Shown here piece by piece: positions 1 to 9,177 of a stretch of 64,000 nt of DNA. The notes under the pieces were generated by a model that was not told where the DNA came from, searched no databases, and saw nothing but the letters and a program-made list of their open reading frames with translations. The stretch lies in contig NZ_MWOK01000004.1 in assembly GCF_012932145.1 (NCBI RefSeq), forward strand, positions 124,001-188,000. Reading direction: 5' to 3'. Position numbers and translations under genes: made by a program. Within the stretch, counting starts at the first letter, position 1. Each line of letters begins with the position of its first letter. The DNA is from Acidovorax sp. SRB_14 (GTDB lineage: Bacteria > Pseudomonadota > Gammaproteobacteria > Burkholderiales > Burkholderiaceae_C).

Positions 1-350
1 CCGACCTTCTTGCGTTCCACTTCGCGCGCATCGCGCGTCACGAAGCCGGCTTGGCTCAGTGCGGGCTTGAGTGCTGCGTCGTAGTCGATCAGGGCGCGGG
101 TGATGCCGTGGCGGGTCGCGCCGGCCTGGCCGGACTCACCGCCGCCGTGCACGTTGACCATCACGTCGAAGGTTTCGGCGTGGTTCGTCAGCATGAGGGG
201 CTGCTTGGCGATCATGATCGAGGTTTCACGGCCGAAGTAGGACTGGATGTCCTTGCCGTTGACCGTGATCTTGCCGCTGCCTTTTTTCAGAAACACGCGG
301 GCGACGCTGGACTTGCGACGGCCGGTGCCATTGTTCCATTCACCAATCAT
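1..350 (-). CDS. rpsI: 30S ribosomal protein S9 (3' end outside window)
   Basis: Small-subunit ribosomal protein S9, whose C-terminal tail contacts P-site tRNA. The translation from the ATG at 350 begins [20 protein letters not shown] and contains the S9-typical GTGRRK start, the glycine/lysine-rich [11 protein letters not shown] stretch and the [12 protein letters not shown] and [10 protein letters not shown] motifs. About 116 of the roughly 130 residues are present; the lysine/arginine-rich C-terminus lies beyond position 1. It follows rplM by 11 bases on the same strand, the conserved L13-S9 operon, so it is almost certainly co-transcribed with rplM. Confidence 0.97.
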   Translation of the reverse strand, partial: MIGEWNNGTGRRKSSVARVFLKKGSGKITVNGKDIQSYFGRETSIMIAKQPLMLTNHAETFDVMVNVHGGGESGQAGATRHGITRALIDYDAALKPALSQAGFVTRDAREVERKKV

Positions 351-361
351 CTCAAGGCTCC

Positions 362-790
362 TTACAGTTCCAGCACTTTGGGCTGTTGGGCGGTGTGGGG
401 ATGCTCTGCACCAGCGTACACCTTGAGTTTCTTGATCATGGCGTAGCCAAGCGGGCCCTTGGGCAGCATGCCCTTGACAGCCTTTTCCAGCGCGCGGCCG
501 GGGTGCTTGGATTGCATGTCGCGGAAATTGGTGGCCGTGATGCCGCCCGGATAACCCGAGTGGCGGTAGTACACCTTGTCGGTGGACTTGGTCCCGGTGA
601 CCTTGATTTGCGCTGCGTTGATGATGACGATGAAGTCACCGGTATCGACGTGAGGCGTATAAATGGCTTTGTGTTTGCCGCGCAGACGGAGGGCAACTTC
701 GCTGGCTACCCGGCCGAGCACCTTATCGGTGGCGTCAATCACAAACCACTCGTGCACGACCTCAGCGGGTTTGGCGCTGAAAGTTTTCAT
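362..790 (-). CDS. rplM: 50S ribosomal protein L13
   Basis: Large-subunit ribosomal protein L13, 142 residues, the normal family length. It starts [19 protein letters not shown] and shows the family motifs [24 protein letters not shown] and [11 protein letters not shown]. The ATG at 790 is preceded by a purine-rich GAAAGAGAAAA ribosome-binding region. It is the first gene of the rplM-rpsI operon. The roughly 165-base leader between the candidate -10 box (954-959) and the start is long enough for the autogenous control by L13 known in enterobacteria, but no specific leader fold was verified. Confidence 0.97.
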   Translation of the reverse strand: MKTFSAKPAEVVHEWFVIDATDKVLGRVASEVALRLRGKHKAIYTPHVDTGDFIVIINAAQIKVTGTKSTDKVYYRHSGYPGGITATNFRDMQSKHPGRALEKAVKGMLPKGPLGYAMIKKLKVYAGAEHPHTAQQPKVLEL

Positions 791-953
791 GAGTTTTCTC
801 TTTCGAGGGTTTGACCAGCCTGGAACAGGGGCTGGCGTCCTGGGGACTCTTTTCCACGGTCGGTGCTTCTCTTCAACGGAAACCTCTTAGGTGGCACTTG
901 CAGGCAAGGCCTGCACTTCGCCGCGGAGTCACGCAAGCGCTGCGAAGCCCGCC

Positions 954-959
954 ATTATA
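954..959 (-). promoter_or_regulatory. candidate -10 box of the rplM-rpsI operon
   Basis: On the minus strand the sequence reads TATAAT, a perfect sigma-70 -10 hexamer, about 165 bases upstream of the rplM start and just after the end of the kinase gene (1020). No convincing -35 hexamer is present at 16-18 bases upstream, so the call rests on the -10 match and its position. Confidence 0.5.
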
Positions 960-1019
960 CAAAGGCAAGCCCGGCTGTGCGCATTTCTTGTACAGAGGCC
1001 CGTCCAGGGGCCGCGCGCG

Positions 1020-2822
1020 TCAGTTGCCGAAACGCGTGTCGGCCTGCAATTGCACGCGGCGGCGGTGTTCCACGCAGATGGGCGTGGCCGCGAACGCGGG
1101 CTTGGGGCATTCGCGGTACAGGCAGGCGCTTTGCGTGAAGAAATTGGTATTGACACAGGGCTGGTGCGCGGCCTCGTGGCGTGGGCGGGATGGCGCCAGC
1201 GGTGGCGGCGCGCCGGCAGAGGCCGGCGCGCGCGCAGGCTCGCGCGCCACCTCTGGCTGCGGCACCCGGGACGCCTTGGGAGGAATCCGCACGGGAGCCC
1301 TCGGCGCCGCTGCCGGGTCTGACGCCTCGACAAACGCCGGTGCGGGGCCCGCAGGCGCTGCCGCGGCCACTGCCTCCACCACCGCTGCCTCGGTGGCGGC
1401 GACGGCCGGCTCCTGCGGCACGGGCACAGAGGCGGCAGGCGCGGCGGGCTCGGCCCATTCCGTGATGATGCCATCCTGCGGTGCGGTCTGCGGCGCACGC
1501 CGGCCCCAGCCATAGCCGCCGGCCACGGCCACGATCAGCACCACGCCCGCGAGCCACGCCCAGGCGCGCTGCAGCTTCGCGCTGCGCAGCGGTTCTGGCG
1601 CGGACTGGCCGGCTAGCTTGGCGAGTGGCCTGGGATTTGCGCCTTCCGCTGCGCCCTCGGCGTCCGGAACCACGAGATCGAGGGCCTGCACGCCCTCCCC
1701 GGATGGGGGCACAGCCCCCCCAAGGGCGGTGTGCGGCGCCACCGGGCGCGCAGACAGCGTCGCCGCCAGTGGCACGCCAGCCGAGTCCAGGCCAGGCCCG
1801 GCCAGCGCCCCAGCGGGCTGGTGCGCCGGCCCCACCCAGATATCGCCGAGCTGCGCGCGGAAGTCGAAGTGCTCGAGCGGGCCCGGAGGCGCCACCATGG
1901 CCATGGTTTGCAAAAATGCGTCGATGTCCTGCGGCCGGTCTTCGGACCGCAGCGCCAGCGACTGGGAAATGGCGGCAACGAAAGCCGCAGAGTACTCTTG
2001 GCCAAATTGCCGGCCCACGGTCTTGGCGACCCGGGCAAACGGCACCATGCGGTCGCGGATGGAACGCAGCGTAGACGGCATGGGCGCCTCGTTGCACAGG
2101 CAGCCGTGCACCACGGCGGCCAGCGAATACAGGTCGCTCCACGGGCCCTGCGGCATGTCGGCGTCGCCGTCGGCGTATTGCTCTATGGGGGCGTAATGAA
2201 CCTTCAGGACCGCGGTGTGCCGCTGGTCGCGGTCATTGATGGCATGGCGCGCAGCCCCCAGGTCCAGCAGCACCGGCGGGCCGACGTCCTGCAGAAAGAT
2301 ATTGTCCGGCGAGATGTCGCGGTGCAGGGTCTGGCTGCCGTGCAAGGTGCGCAAGGCGTCCAGCACCGACCACAGCACGGTGCGCAGCCAGGCCTCGGGC
2401 GGGGGCGTGCGCATCTGTGCACGCGCCTGCTTGAGCGTCATGCCCCGGTACAAGGGCATGACCATGTAGGCCGTGTTGTTGGCTTCCCAGAAACGGAAGA
2501 CCTTGACCAAGGACGGATGCTCGAACTGCGCCAGCATCCGCGCCTCGCCGACGAACGATTTGAGGCCCGCCTGATAGGCCTGCTCGTCGCTCGACGAACG
2601 CACCCACAGCGACTGGCCTTCGGTGCGCCCGGCCAGCGCCGCGGGCAGGTACTCCTTGATGGCCACCGTGCGCAGCAGCGAATGGTCGAAGGCCTGGTAG
2701 ACCACGCCAAATCCGCCCACCCCCAGCAAGGAGCACACCTCGAACTCCGCCAGGCGCGTGCCCGTAGGCAGTGCGTCCACATGGCGCACGGCAGGAGCGG
2801 AAGCAGCGAGGGGGTCGGTCAT
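1020..2822 (-). CDS. membrane-anchored serine/threonine protein kinase
   Basis: Hanks-type protein kinase of 600 residues. The N-terminal half carries the glycine-rich loop GVGGFG (34-39), the ATP-binding Lys56 in AIKEYLP, a candidate helix-C Glu93, the catalytic loop HRDISPDN (167-174) and DLG (187-189) in place of DFG, so it looks catalytically competent. A proline/alanine-rich region follows. A single hydrophobic segment (AWLAGVVLIVAVAGGYGWG, roughly residue 420-440) would put the kinase in the cytoplasm and the rest in the periplasm. That outer part is low-complexity Ala/Pro/Val and ends in a cysteine-containing tail (CVNTNFF..CLYREC..ICVEHRR). No PASTA repeats, phosphatase or substrate gene is adjacent, so its signal and targets are unknown. 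Confidence 0.88.
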   Translation of the reverse strand: MTDPLAASAPAVRHVDALPTGTRLAEFEVCSLLGVGGFGVVYQAFDHSLLRTVAIKEYLPAALAGRTEGQSLWVRSSSDEQAYQAGLKSFVGEARMLAQFEHPSLVKVFRFWEANNTAYMVMPLYRGMTLKQARAQMRTPPPEAWLRTVLWSVLDALRTLHGSQTLHRDISPDNIFLQDVGPPVLLDLGAARHAINDRDQRHTAVLKVHYAPIEQYADGDADMPQGPWSDLYSLAAVVHGCLCNEAPMPSTLRSIRDRMVPFARVAKTVGRQFGQEYSAAFVAAISQSLALRSEDRPQDIDAFLQTMAMVAPPGPLEHFDFRAQLGDIWVGPAHQPAGALAGPGLDSAGVPLAATLSARPVAPHTALGGAVPPSGEGVQALDLVVPDAEGAAEGANPRPLAKLAGQSAPEPLRSAKLQRAWAWLAGVVLIVAVAGGYGWGRRAPQTAPQDGIITEWAEPAAPAASVPVPQEPAVAATEAAVVEAVAAAAPAGPAPAFVEASDPAAAPRAPVRIPPKASRVPQPEVAREPARAPASAGAPPPLAPSRPRHEAAHQPCVNTNFFTQSACLYRECPKPAFAATPICVEHRRRVQLQADTRFGN

Positions 2823-2846
2823 GGGCGTGCAGTTCGACGTTTAAGA

Positions 2847-2874
2847 ACAATAACATACCGTTGGTAACGATCAA
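2847..2874 (-). promoter_or_regulatory. candidate promoter of the kinase gene
   Basis: Minus-strand TTGATC (2874-2869) and TATTGT (2852-2847) are separated by 16 bases and lie about 25 bases upstream of the kinase ATG. Spacing and hexamers are acceptable for sigma-70 but not strong. The rest of the 2823-3060 spacer, which also serves the divergent rlmJ, shows no other clear signal. Confidence 0.33.
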
Positions 2875-3060
2875 ATCGCCAGTGGCTGCGGGCGCCATCA
2901 TCGGCCATTCCTGCGGACCTCTGGCAACAAACCGCATCCGGCTCTGCGAGCCGCCGCCCTGGCTGCGGCAAGTCGTTCCTGGACCCCATGAGGGCGCAAG
3001 GCGCAAACCCGCCCATGGCACGCGCGCGGACCAGCCCCGGCCGGTGGTTACCATAGCGCC

Positions 3061-3957
3061 ATGTTCAGTTACCGCCACGCCTTTCACGCAGGCAACCACG
3101 CCGATGTGCTCAAGCACACCGTGCTGATTGCCACCTTGCAATACCTCACCGAGAAGGACGCGGCCCTCACCGTGCTGGACACCCATGCGGGCGCCGGCCT
3201 GTACCGGCTCGACGGCGACTACGCCAAGACCAGCGCCGAAGCCGCGGGCGGCATCCTGCGCCTGGGCGCGCCCGGCGCCGCCACCGCCGCACCGCTGGCC
3301 CCGGCCCTGCAGGCCTACATCGACCTGGTGCGCGCCTTCAACAGCAGCCCCAGCACCAAGGTCTACCCGGGCTCGCCCTTCATCATCCAGCGCCTGCTGC
3401 GCGCTCACGACAAGCTCAAGCTGTTCGAACTGCACCCGGCCGACCTGCGTGCGCTCGCGGGCAACGTGGCCCAGCTCGAGGCCGGCCGCCAAGTCGCCGT
3501 GCTGCACGAGGACGGCTTCGATGGCATCAAGAAGTTCCTGCCCCCACCAGCCCGCCGCGCGCTCGTGTTGTGCGATCCCAGCTATGAAATCAAGAGCGAC
3601 TACGGCAAAGTGCTTGACATGGTTGCGGATGCGCTCAAGCGCTTTGCCACCGGCACGTATGCCGTCTGGTACCCCATCATTCCGCGCCCCGAAGCACACG
3701 ACCTGCCACGCCGCCTCAAGACCCTGGCCCAGAAGGTCGGCAAGGGCTGGCTGCACGCCACGCTGACCGTCAAGTCCAGCAAGATCACCGAAGACGCCGC
3801 AGGCGAGGTCAAGCGGCCCGGCCTGCCCGCGAGCGGCATGTTCGTGGTCAATCCGCCGCACACGCTCAAGGCGCAGCTCAAGGACGCCCTGCCCCAGATG
3901 GCCGAGCTGCTGGGCCAGGACAAACACGCCACGCACACGCTCGAAGCGGGCAGCTGA
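3061..3957 (+). CDS. rlmJ: 23S rRNA (adenine2030-N6)-methyltransferase RlmJ
   Basis: S-adenosylmethionine-dependent enzyme that methylates A2030 of 23S rRNA; 298 residues against about 280 in E. coli. The start MFSYRHAFHAGNHADVLKH is diagnostic. The SAM-binding segment reads VLDTHAGAGLYRL and the catalytic motif IV reads LCDPSYE (D172-E176). E. coli and most relatives have DPPY here, so Pro173-Ser174 is a mild deviation. It is transcribed divergently from the kinase with no ribosomal neighbours. The last residues (HATHTLEAGS) are an unremarkable tail. Confidence 0.93.
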   Translation: MFSYRHAFHAGNHADVLKHTVLIATLQYLTEKDAALTVLDTHAGAGLYRLDGDYAKTSAEAAGGILRLGAPGAATAAPLAPALQAYIDLVRAFNSSPSTKVYPGSPFIIQRLLRAHDKLKLFELHPADLRALAGNVAQLEAGRQVAVLHEDGFDGIKKFLPPPARRALVLCDPSYEIKSDYGKVLDMVADALKRFATGTYAVWYPIIPRPEAHDLPRRLKTLAQKVGKGWLHATLTVKSSKITEDAAGEVKRPGLPASGMFVVNPPHTLKAQLKDALPQMAELLGQDKHATHTLEAGS

Positions 3958-3972
3958 ACGCGCCCCTGCCGC

Positions 3973-4569
3973 TCAGGTTGGCGGGCAGTCCTTCTCTTCC
4001 GGCTCCAGCACCGTCAGTACCACCGGCTTGGTGCCGCGCCCGAGCATGTCCAGCGCCCGGGCGGCGGCGCGGCTGAGATCGATGATGCGGCCGGCCGTGT
4101 GCGGTCCCCGGTCGTTGATGCGCACCTGCACCACCTTGCCGTTCACCAGGCTGCGCACGCACACCTGCGTGCCAAACGGCAGCGAGGGGTGCGCGGCCGT
4201 GAAAGCGTGCATGTCGAAACGCTCGCCACTGGCCGTGCGGCGGCGGTGCAAGGAGGCGCCATACCACGAGGCCTGTCCCTGCTCCTCGGCGCGCGCAGCG
4301 GGCGCTTCCACCGCGTCCCCCGCCGCGCTGTCGGCAGGACGGGGGGCGGGCAGGGGCCGGGGCGGCCGAGGCGATGCAGGGGCCTGCGGCGCGGCCGGCG
4401 CCGCTTGCGCGGGCCCGGGAGCAGGGGCAGTCGCTGGCCCAGCGCGATCGCCCAGGGCGCAGCCCTGAACCAGCAGGGCGCCCGCGCAAGCGAGCACGGC
4501 GCAGCCCGCGGCGAGCGGAGAAAAACGGCCAGTGGCCAGGGAAAAACAGCGAATGAGGGCAGGCAACAA
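3973..4569 (-). CDS. rlpA: RlpA-like septal lytic transglycosylase / double-psi barrel lipoprotein
   Basis: The C-terminal ~100 residues are an RlpA double-psi beta-barrel domain: GQASWYG, RRRTASGERFDM, LPFGTQVCVR, VRINDRGPH, GRIIDLSRAAA and a final VVLTVLE. Family members cleave denuded peptidoglycan glycans at septa. No SPOR domain is present, so this is a short RlpA. The N-terminus has a hydrophobic segment ending in the possible lipobox LVQGC, followed by a Pro/Ala linker. The start is uncertain: there is no ATG after the ompW terminator, and tandem TTG codons at 4569 and 4566 are the best in-frame choices. An ATG at 4752 would run back through the terminator and the ompW coding region. 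Confidence 0.8.
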   Translation of the reverse strand: MLPALIRCFSLATGRFSPLAAGCAVLACAGALLVQGCALGDRAGPATAPAPGPAQAAPAAPQAPASPRPPRPLPAPRPADSAAGDAVEAPAARAEEQGQASWYGASLHRRRTASGERFDMHAFTAAHPSLPFGTQVCVRSLVNGKVVQVRINDRGPHTAGRIIDLSRAAARALDMLGRGTKPVVLTVLEPEEKDCPPT

Positions 4570-4591
4570 GCGCCAAATGGTAGCGCAGGCC

Positions 4592-4616
4592 AAAAAAATC
4601 CCCGCCGAAGCGGGGA
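4592..4616 (-). terminator. Rho-independent terminator of the ompW-like gene
   Basis: A 7-bp G+C stem (4599-4605 with 4610-4616, loop CGAA) is followed on the minus strand by seven T residues (4598-4592). It sits about 55 bases after the stop codon of the OmpW-like gene. The 4620-4670 stretch before it is a cluster of GGCCGG palindromes. Confidence 0.85.
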
Positions 4617-4669
4617 AGGGACCTCGGCCGCTGGCCGGCGGCCGGTCGGGGCCGGCTACCGGCCGGAGC

Positions 4670-5266
4670 TCAGAAACGCCAGCCCAGGCCCACGCCGAAC
4701 AGCACCGGATCGACCTTGAAGGTGCCGATCTTGGCGCCGGCAGCGGATACATCGGTGCGGATGTAGACCTTCTTCACGTCGAAGTTGAGGTACAGGTTCT
4801 TGGCGACCGGCACGTCCACGCCCACCTGCAGCGCGGGGCCGTAGCTGTTGCGGTCCACGGTCACGCCGGCAGGCAGGTTGACCGCGCTCAGGCGCGTGTA
4901 GTTGACGCCGGCGCCAACGTAGGGCTTGAACGCACCGAGGTTGGTGAAGTGGTATTGGGCGGTCAGCGTGGGCGGCAGGTGCTTGAACGAGCCGATGGCG
5001 GCGCCGTTCGAGTACAGCGTGTGCTTCTGCGGCACGGTCAGGATCAACTCGACGGCGACGTTCTTGTTGAAGAAGTAGCTGATGTCGACCTCGGGCAGCC
5101 ACTTGTGGTTGGCCGACAGGCCCAGGCCGGTGGTGTCGCTGTTGTCGCTGCTCAGGTGCACGGCGCGTGCGCGCACCATCCAGGGGCCTTCGGCGGCCTG
5201 CTGGGCCACGGCGGCGGAGCTCAGGACAGTGCCCAGCAGGGCGGCGGCGATGGCGTGTTTTTTCAT
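4670..5266 (-). CDS. ompW: OmpW-family outer membrane beta-barrel protein
   Basis: Small eight-stranded outer-membrane channel of the OmpW family; about 198 residues from the chosen start. A signal peptide (MKKHAIAAALLG..AVAQQ) is followed by WMVRARAVHLSSDNSD. Family-typical segments include LPEVDISYFFNKNVAVEL, LPPTLTAQYHF, KPYVGAGVNYT, and the terminal strand GVGLGWRF ending in Phe. The ATG at 5266 is chosen because it gives a clean signal peptide and has AAAGAC upstream; the in-frame ATGs at 5275 and 5302 only add residues before the signal. Known relatives transport small hydrophobic compounds and respond to oxygen status, which fits the FNR-type box found upstream. Confidence 0.88.
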   Translation of the reverse strand: MKKHAIAAALLGTVLSSAAVAQQAAEGPWMVRARAVHLSSDNSDTTGLGLSANHKWLPEVDISYFFNKNVAVELILTVPQKHTLYSNGAAIGSFKHLPPTLTAQYHFTNLGAFKPYVGAGVNYTRLSAVNLPAGVTVDRNSYGPALQVGVDVPVAKNLYLNFDVKKVYIRTDVSAAGAKIGTFKVDPVLFGVGLGWRF

Positions 5267-5335
5267 GTCTTTCATCCAAAGAAGTCCGGGGACAATCCCC
5301 AATGGCTATTGAATGACCGATGCGCTACGGCACGG

Positions 5336-5349
5336 TTGACCTGTATCAA
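5336..5349 (-). promoter_or_regulatory. FNR/ANR-type box upstream of the ompW-like gene
   Basis: TTGACCTGTATCAA (plus strand) matches the TTGATNNNNATCAA inverted repeat at nine of ten defined bases. Its centre is about 76 bases upstream of the ompW-like start. If the site acts from -41.5 the transcript would begin near 5301 with a leader of about 35 bases, a normal arrangement. FNR control of ompW is known in E. coli; here it is inferred. Confidence 0.6.
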
Positions 5350-5391
5350 TCCGTGTCGGCCGGTGGCATAAAAACATCACTCCCAGTAGGC

Positions 5392-6288
5392 CTATTGGCC
5401 CTCGCCGATCCCAGGCAGGCCCAGCCCCAGGCGGCGGCAGATCTCCAGCGTGGCCGCGCTCTGGTTCATGGTGTAGAAGTGCAGTGCTGGCGCCCCGCCC
5501 TCGCGCAAGCGCGCGCACAGCTCGGTCACCACGTCCAGCCCGAAGGCGCGGATAGAGGCCGTGTCGTCGCCAAAGCCCTGCAGGCGCAGCCGGATCCAGC
5601 GCGGGATCTCGGCGCCGCAGGCGTCGGAAAAGCGCATCAGCTGGGTCGATCCCATGATGGGCATGATGCCCGGCACGATGGGCACCTCGAGGCCCAGGCG
5701 CTGGGTCTCCTCGACGAATCTGAAGTAGGCGTCGGCGTTGAAGAAATACTGCGTGATGGCCGAATCGGCGCCCGCGCGCACCTTGGCGGCAAAGGCCTGC
5801 AGGTCGGCCTCGGGCGAGCGCGCCTGCGGGTGCACCTCGGGGTAGGCCGCGACCTCGATCTGGAAGCCGCGCCCCGTCTCGCTGCGGATGAATTCCACCA
5901 GATCGCTCGCGTAGTGGAACTCGCCGCCCGCGCCGTAGCCGCTGGGCAGGTCGCCGCGCAGCGCCACCAGGCGCTTGACGCCCATGGCCTGCAGCTGGGC
6001 CAGCTCGCCCCGCACCGAGGCGCGCGTGGCGCCGATGCACGAGAAGTGCGAGGCCGCGCTCACGCCTTCGGCCAGGATGTCGCGCACCGTGGTGAACGTG
6101 CCCTCCTGGGTCGAGCCGCCCGCGCCATAGGTCACGGAACAGAACTGCGGCTGCAGCGCATACAGCTGCTGGCGCACCGCGCGCAGCTTGTCGGCGCCCT
6201 CGGGCGTCTTGGTCGGAAAAAATTCCACGCTGACGGGAAACGGCGCACTCGGCGCCCCGCCTGCGTGCGTCGGGTTCGTTGCGCTCAT
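5392..6288 (-). CDS. metF: methylenetetrahydrofolate reductase
   Basis: Flavoprotein that reduces 5,10-methylene-THF to 5-methyl-THF for methionine synthesis; 298 residues, normal length. Visible motifs are VSVEFFPTKT (with catalytic Glu), FCSVTYGAGGST, HFSCIGATR, RGDLPSG, EVAAYPEVHP, ITQYFFNADAYF and PGIMPI. Its ATG at 6288 overlaps the stop of the upstream tlyA-like gene by four bases (ATGA), so the two are probably translationally coupled. With ahcY and the SAH riboswitch further upstream it forms a methyl-cycle unit. Confidence 0.96.
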   Translation of the reverse strand: MSATNPTHAGGAPSAPFPVSVEFFPTKTPEGADKLRAVRQQLYALQPQFCSVTYGAGGSTQEGTFTTVRDILAEGVSAASHFSCIGATRASVRGELAQLQAMGVKRLVALRGDLPSGYGAGGEFHYASDLVEFIRSETGRGFQIEVAAYPEVHPQARSPEADLQAFAAKVRAGADSAITQYFFNADAYFRFVEETQRLGLEVPIVPGIMPIMGSTQLMRFSDACGAEIPRWIRLRLQGFGDDTASIRAFGLDVVTELCARLREGGAPALHFYTMNQSAATLEICRRLGLGLPGIGEGQ

Positions 6289-7283
6289 GCGCCCCTCCTG
6301 GCAAAAACAAAAAACTCCCGGTTGCCGTCGCCGCCGTGGATCGGGCTGTCGAGCCAGGCCTGCACCTGCAGGCCCAGCGCGGCGCAGCAGTCGCGGATGC
6401 GCTGCTCGACCACGGCGTACAGCGCCGCATCGCGCACGATGCCGCCCTTGCCCACCTGCCCCGGTTGCAGCTCGAACTGCGGCTTGACCAGCATCAGCAG
6501 CGCGCCCTCCGGCGCCAGCAGCGGCACCAGCGCAGGCAGCACCAGCGTGAGCGAGATGAACGACAGGTCGCCCGTCACCACATCGAACAGCGGCGTGGTG
6601 TCAACGCCCGCGCACTCGGGGCGGCGGCGGCGCTCGACGGGCAGCGTGCCCGCTGCGCGCGCCTTCGCCTTTTCGGCGCGCTCGGCCTTGAAGCGCTCGA
6701 TGTCTCGGTCCTTGGCGTCGTCGCTGTCGTCGTATTCCTCGTCCACCAGCCCGCCATTGCGCATCCAGCTGTAGGGCGCCTCGGGCTGGGTCTCGTTGTC
6801 GTCCACCTCCTCGATGACCTCGGACAGCGCCAGCTCGCAGTCCTGCTGCAGGGCGCCCGGTGTGAGCCCCCGCGCGTTCACGCCTTCGACACAGATGACG
6901 CGCGGGTCGCTGCGCAGCCGCTCGTGCAGCTGACCGTGGCCGACATCAACACCGACCACCTGTGCCGCGCCCTGCTGCAGCAGGCAGTCGGTGAAGCCGC
7001 CCGTGCTCTGGCCCACGTCCAGGCAGCGCAGGCCGGCCACGGACAGGGACGTGGCCTGGAGCGCCCCTTCGAGCTTGAGGCCGCCGCGCGAGAGGTACTG
7101 TGCCTCGGCGCTGTCGAGCAGCCGCACCTCGGCCACGCTCGGGATGTCGTCACCGTTCTTCGCCACCTTCTGCCAGGGCGCGCGCGGCGACAGGCGCCAC
7201 TCCACACCGGCCGCAATCAGCCGCTGCGCCTGTGAGCGCGTGGCCGCATGGCCAAAATCCACCAAAAAAACATCTGCGCGCAT
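6285..7283 (-). CDS. tlyA: TlyA-family rRNA methyltransferase (hemolysin-like) with internal insertion
   Basis: Predicted 2'-O-ribose rRNA methyltransferase of the TlyA/FtsJ fold. An S4-like RNA-binding start (MRADVFLVDFGHAATRSQAQ) is followed by YLSRGGLKL (Lys70), the SAM site LDVGQSTGGFTDCLL (88-102), VVGVDVGHGQLH, and the later VTGDLSFISL and KPQFE motifs. At 332 residues it is about 70-80 longer than usual family members. The excess is an acidic then Lys/Arg-rich, probably unstructured segment at about residues 152-231 (EEVDDNETQPEAP..DEEYDDSDDAKDRD..). The gene is linked to metF by an ATGA overlap and lies 107 bases after ahcY. Confidence 0.87.
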   Translation of the reverse strand: MRADVFLVDFGHAATRSQAQRLIAAGVEWRLSPRAPWQKVAKNGDDIPSVAEVRLLDSAEAQYLSRGGLKLEGALQATSLSVAGLRCLDVGQSTGGFTDCLLQQGAAQVVGVDVGHGQLHERLRSDPRVICVEGVNARGLTPGALQQDCELALSEVIEEVDDNETQPEAPYSWMRNGGLVDEEYDDSDDAKDRDIERFKAERAEKAKARAAGTLPVERRRRPECAGVDTTPLFDVVTGDLSFISLTLVLPALVPLLAPEGALLMLVKPQFELQPGQVGKGGIVRDAALYAVVEQRIRDCCAALGLQVQAWLDSPIHGGDGNREFFVFARRGA

Positions 7284-7312
7284 GCATCACTCTCTCGCCC
7301 ACGGGCGATAGT

Positions 7313-7367
7313 TTTATATCAAATTGGCCTCTAGCCCTTGCTCCGTATGCGCTGATAGCTCCTAAAA
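7313..7367 (+). repeat. interspersed repeat, copy A (spacer between ahcY and tlyA)
   Basis: About 55 bases containing the shared core AAATTGGCCTCTAGC..CTTG..TGCGCTGATAGCTCCTAAAA. The GGCCT, (A)GCGCT and AGCT blocks recur in the other copies listed. It fills most of the spacer between the ahcY stop and the tlyA start. Confidence 0.65.
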
Positions 7368-7390
7368 ACGCATCAGCCAAGGGCGCCGGA

Positions 7391-8824
<1,434 letters not shown>

Positions 8825-8902
8825 GGTGTGCTCCAAAACGAATTCAGGAAAACCACTTGCCGGGGGAGAGAAAGAAAAGCCAAGCTCACCACACGAGAAG
8901 TG

Positions 8903-8981
8903 GATGAGCGTCGTTGCGGGGGGGACAGGTTCCGAGCCTCACGCCCCACGCTGGTGGGAGGCGCTGCAACGCTCCTCGGAA
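8903..8981 (-). ncRNA. S-adenosylhomocysteine (SAH) riboswitch
   Basis: On the minus strand the leader reads TCCGAGGAGCGTTGC, then a variable hairpin, then AGGCTCGG, then CGCAACGACGCTCATCC. CCGAG pairs with CTCGG, and GAGCGTTGC pairs with GCAACGACGCTC, giving the pseudoknotted architecture and conserved bases of the SAH riboswitch. It lies about 80 bases before the ahcY start. In this class SAH binding raises expression of recycling genes, which matches the downstream ahcY. Confidence 0.9.
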
Positions 8982-8990
8982 AAGCTGGCC

Positions 8991-8996
8991 ATTTTA
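8991..8996 (-). promoter_or_regulatory. candidate -10 box for the SAH riboswitch-ahcY transcript
   Basis: Minus-strand TAAAAT (within GTACTAAAATGG) lies about 10 bases before the first base of the riboswitch, where a transcript start would be expected. The -35 region is not recognisable. No other gene occupies 8997-9177. Confidence 0.4.
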
Positions 8997-9177
8997 GTAC
9001 AGCCGCACGGCAGACCCGGCTCAGTCCGCGTGCAGCGCAGGGCCACAGCCGACACCTGCGCGGTCGGCATTCCTACAGCCGGGGCGCGCCGATGCCCTTT
9101 CAATCGACAGCGTGATCCCGGCCGATCCCTGTGACCGGCATTTCGTTCCACCTTCTTGAAGAGAAAGAATCCCCGCC

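Noticed and set aside
2233-3936. Long minus-strand open frame across rlmJ and the kinase start
   Set aside because: It is a shadow of two real genes in high-GC sequence; the translation lacks any domain or codon logic.
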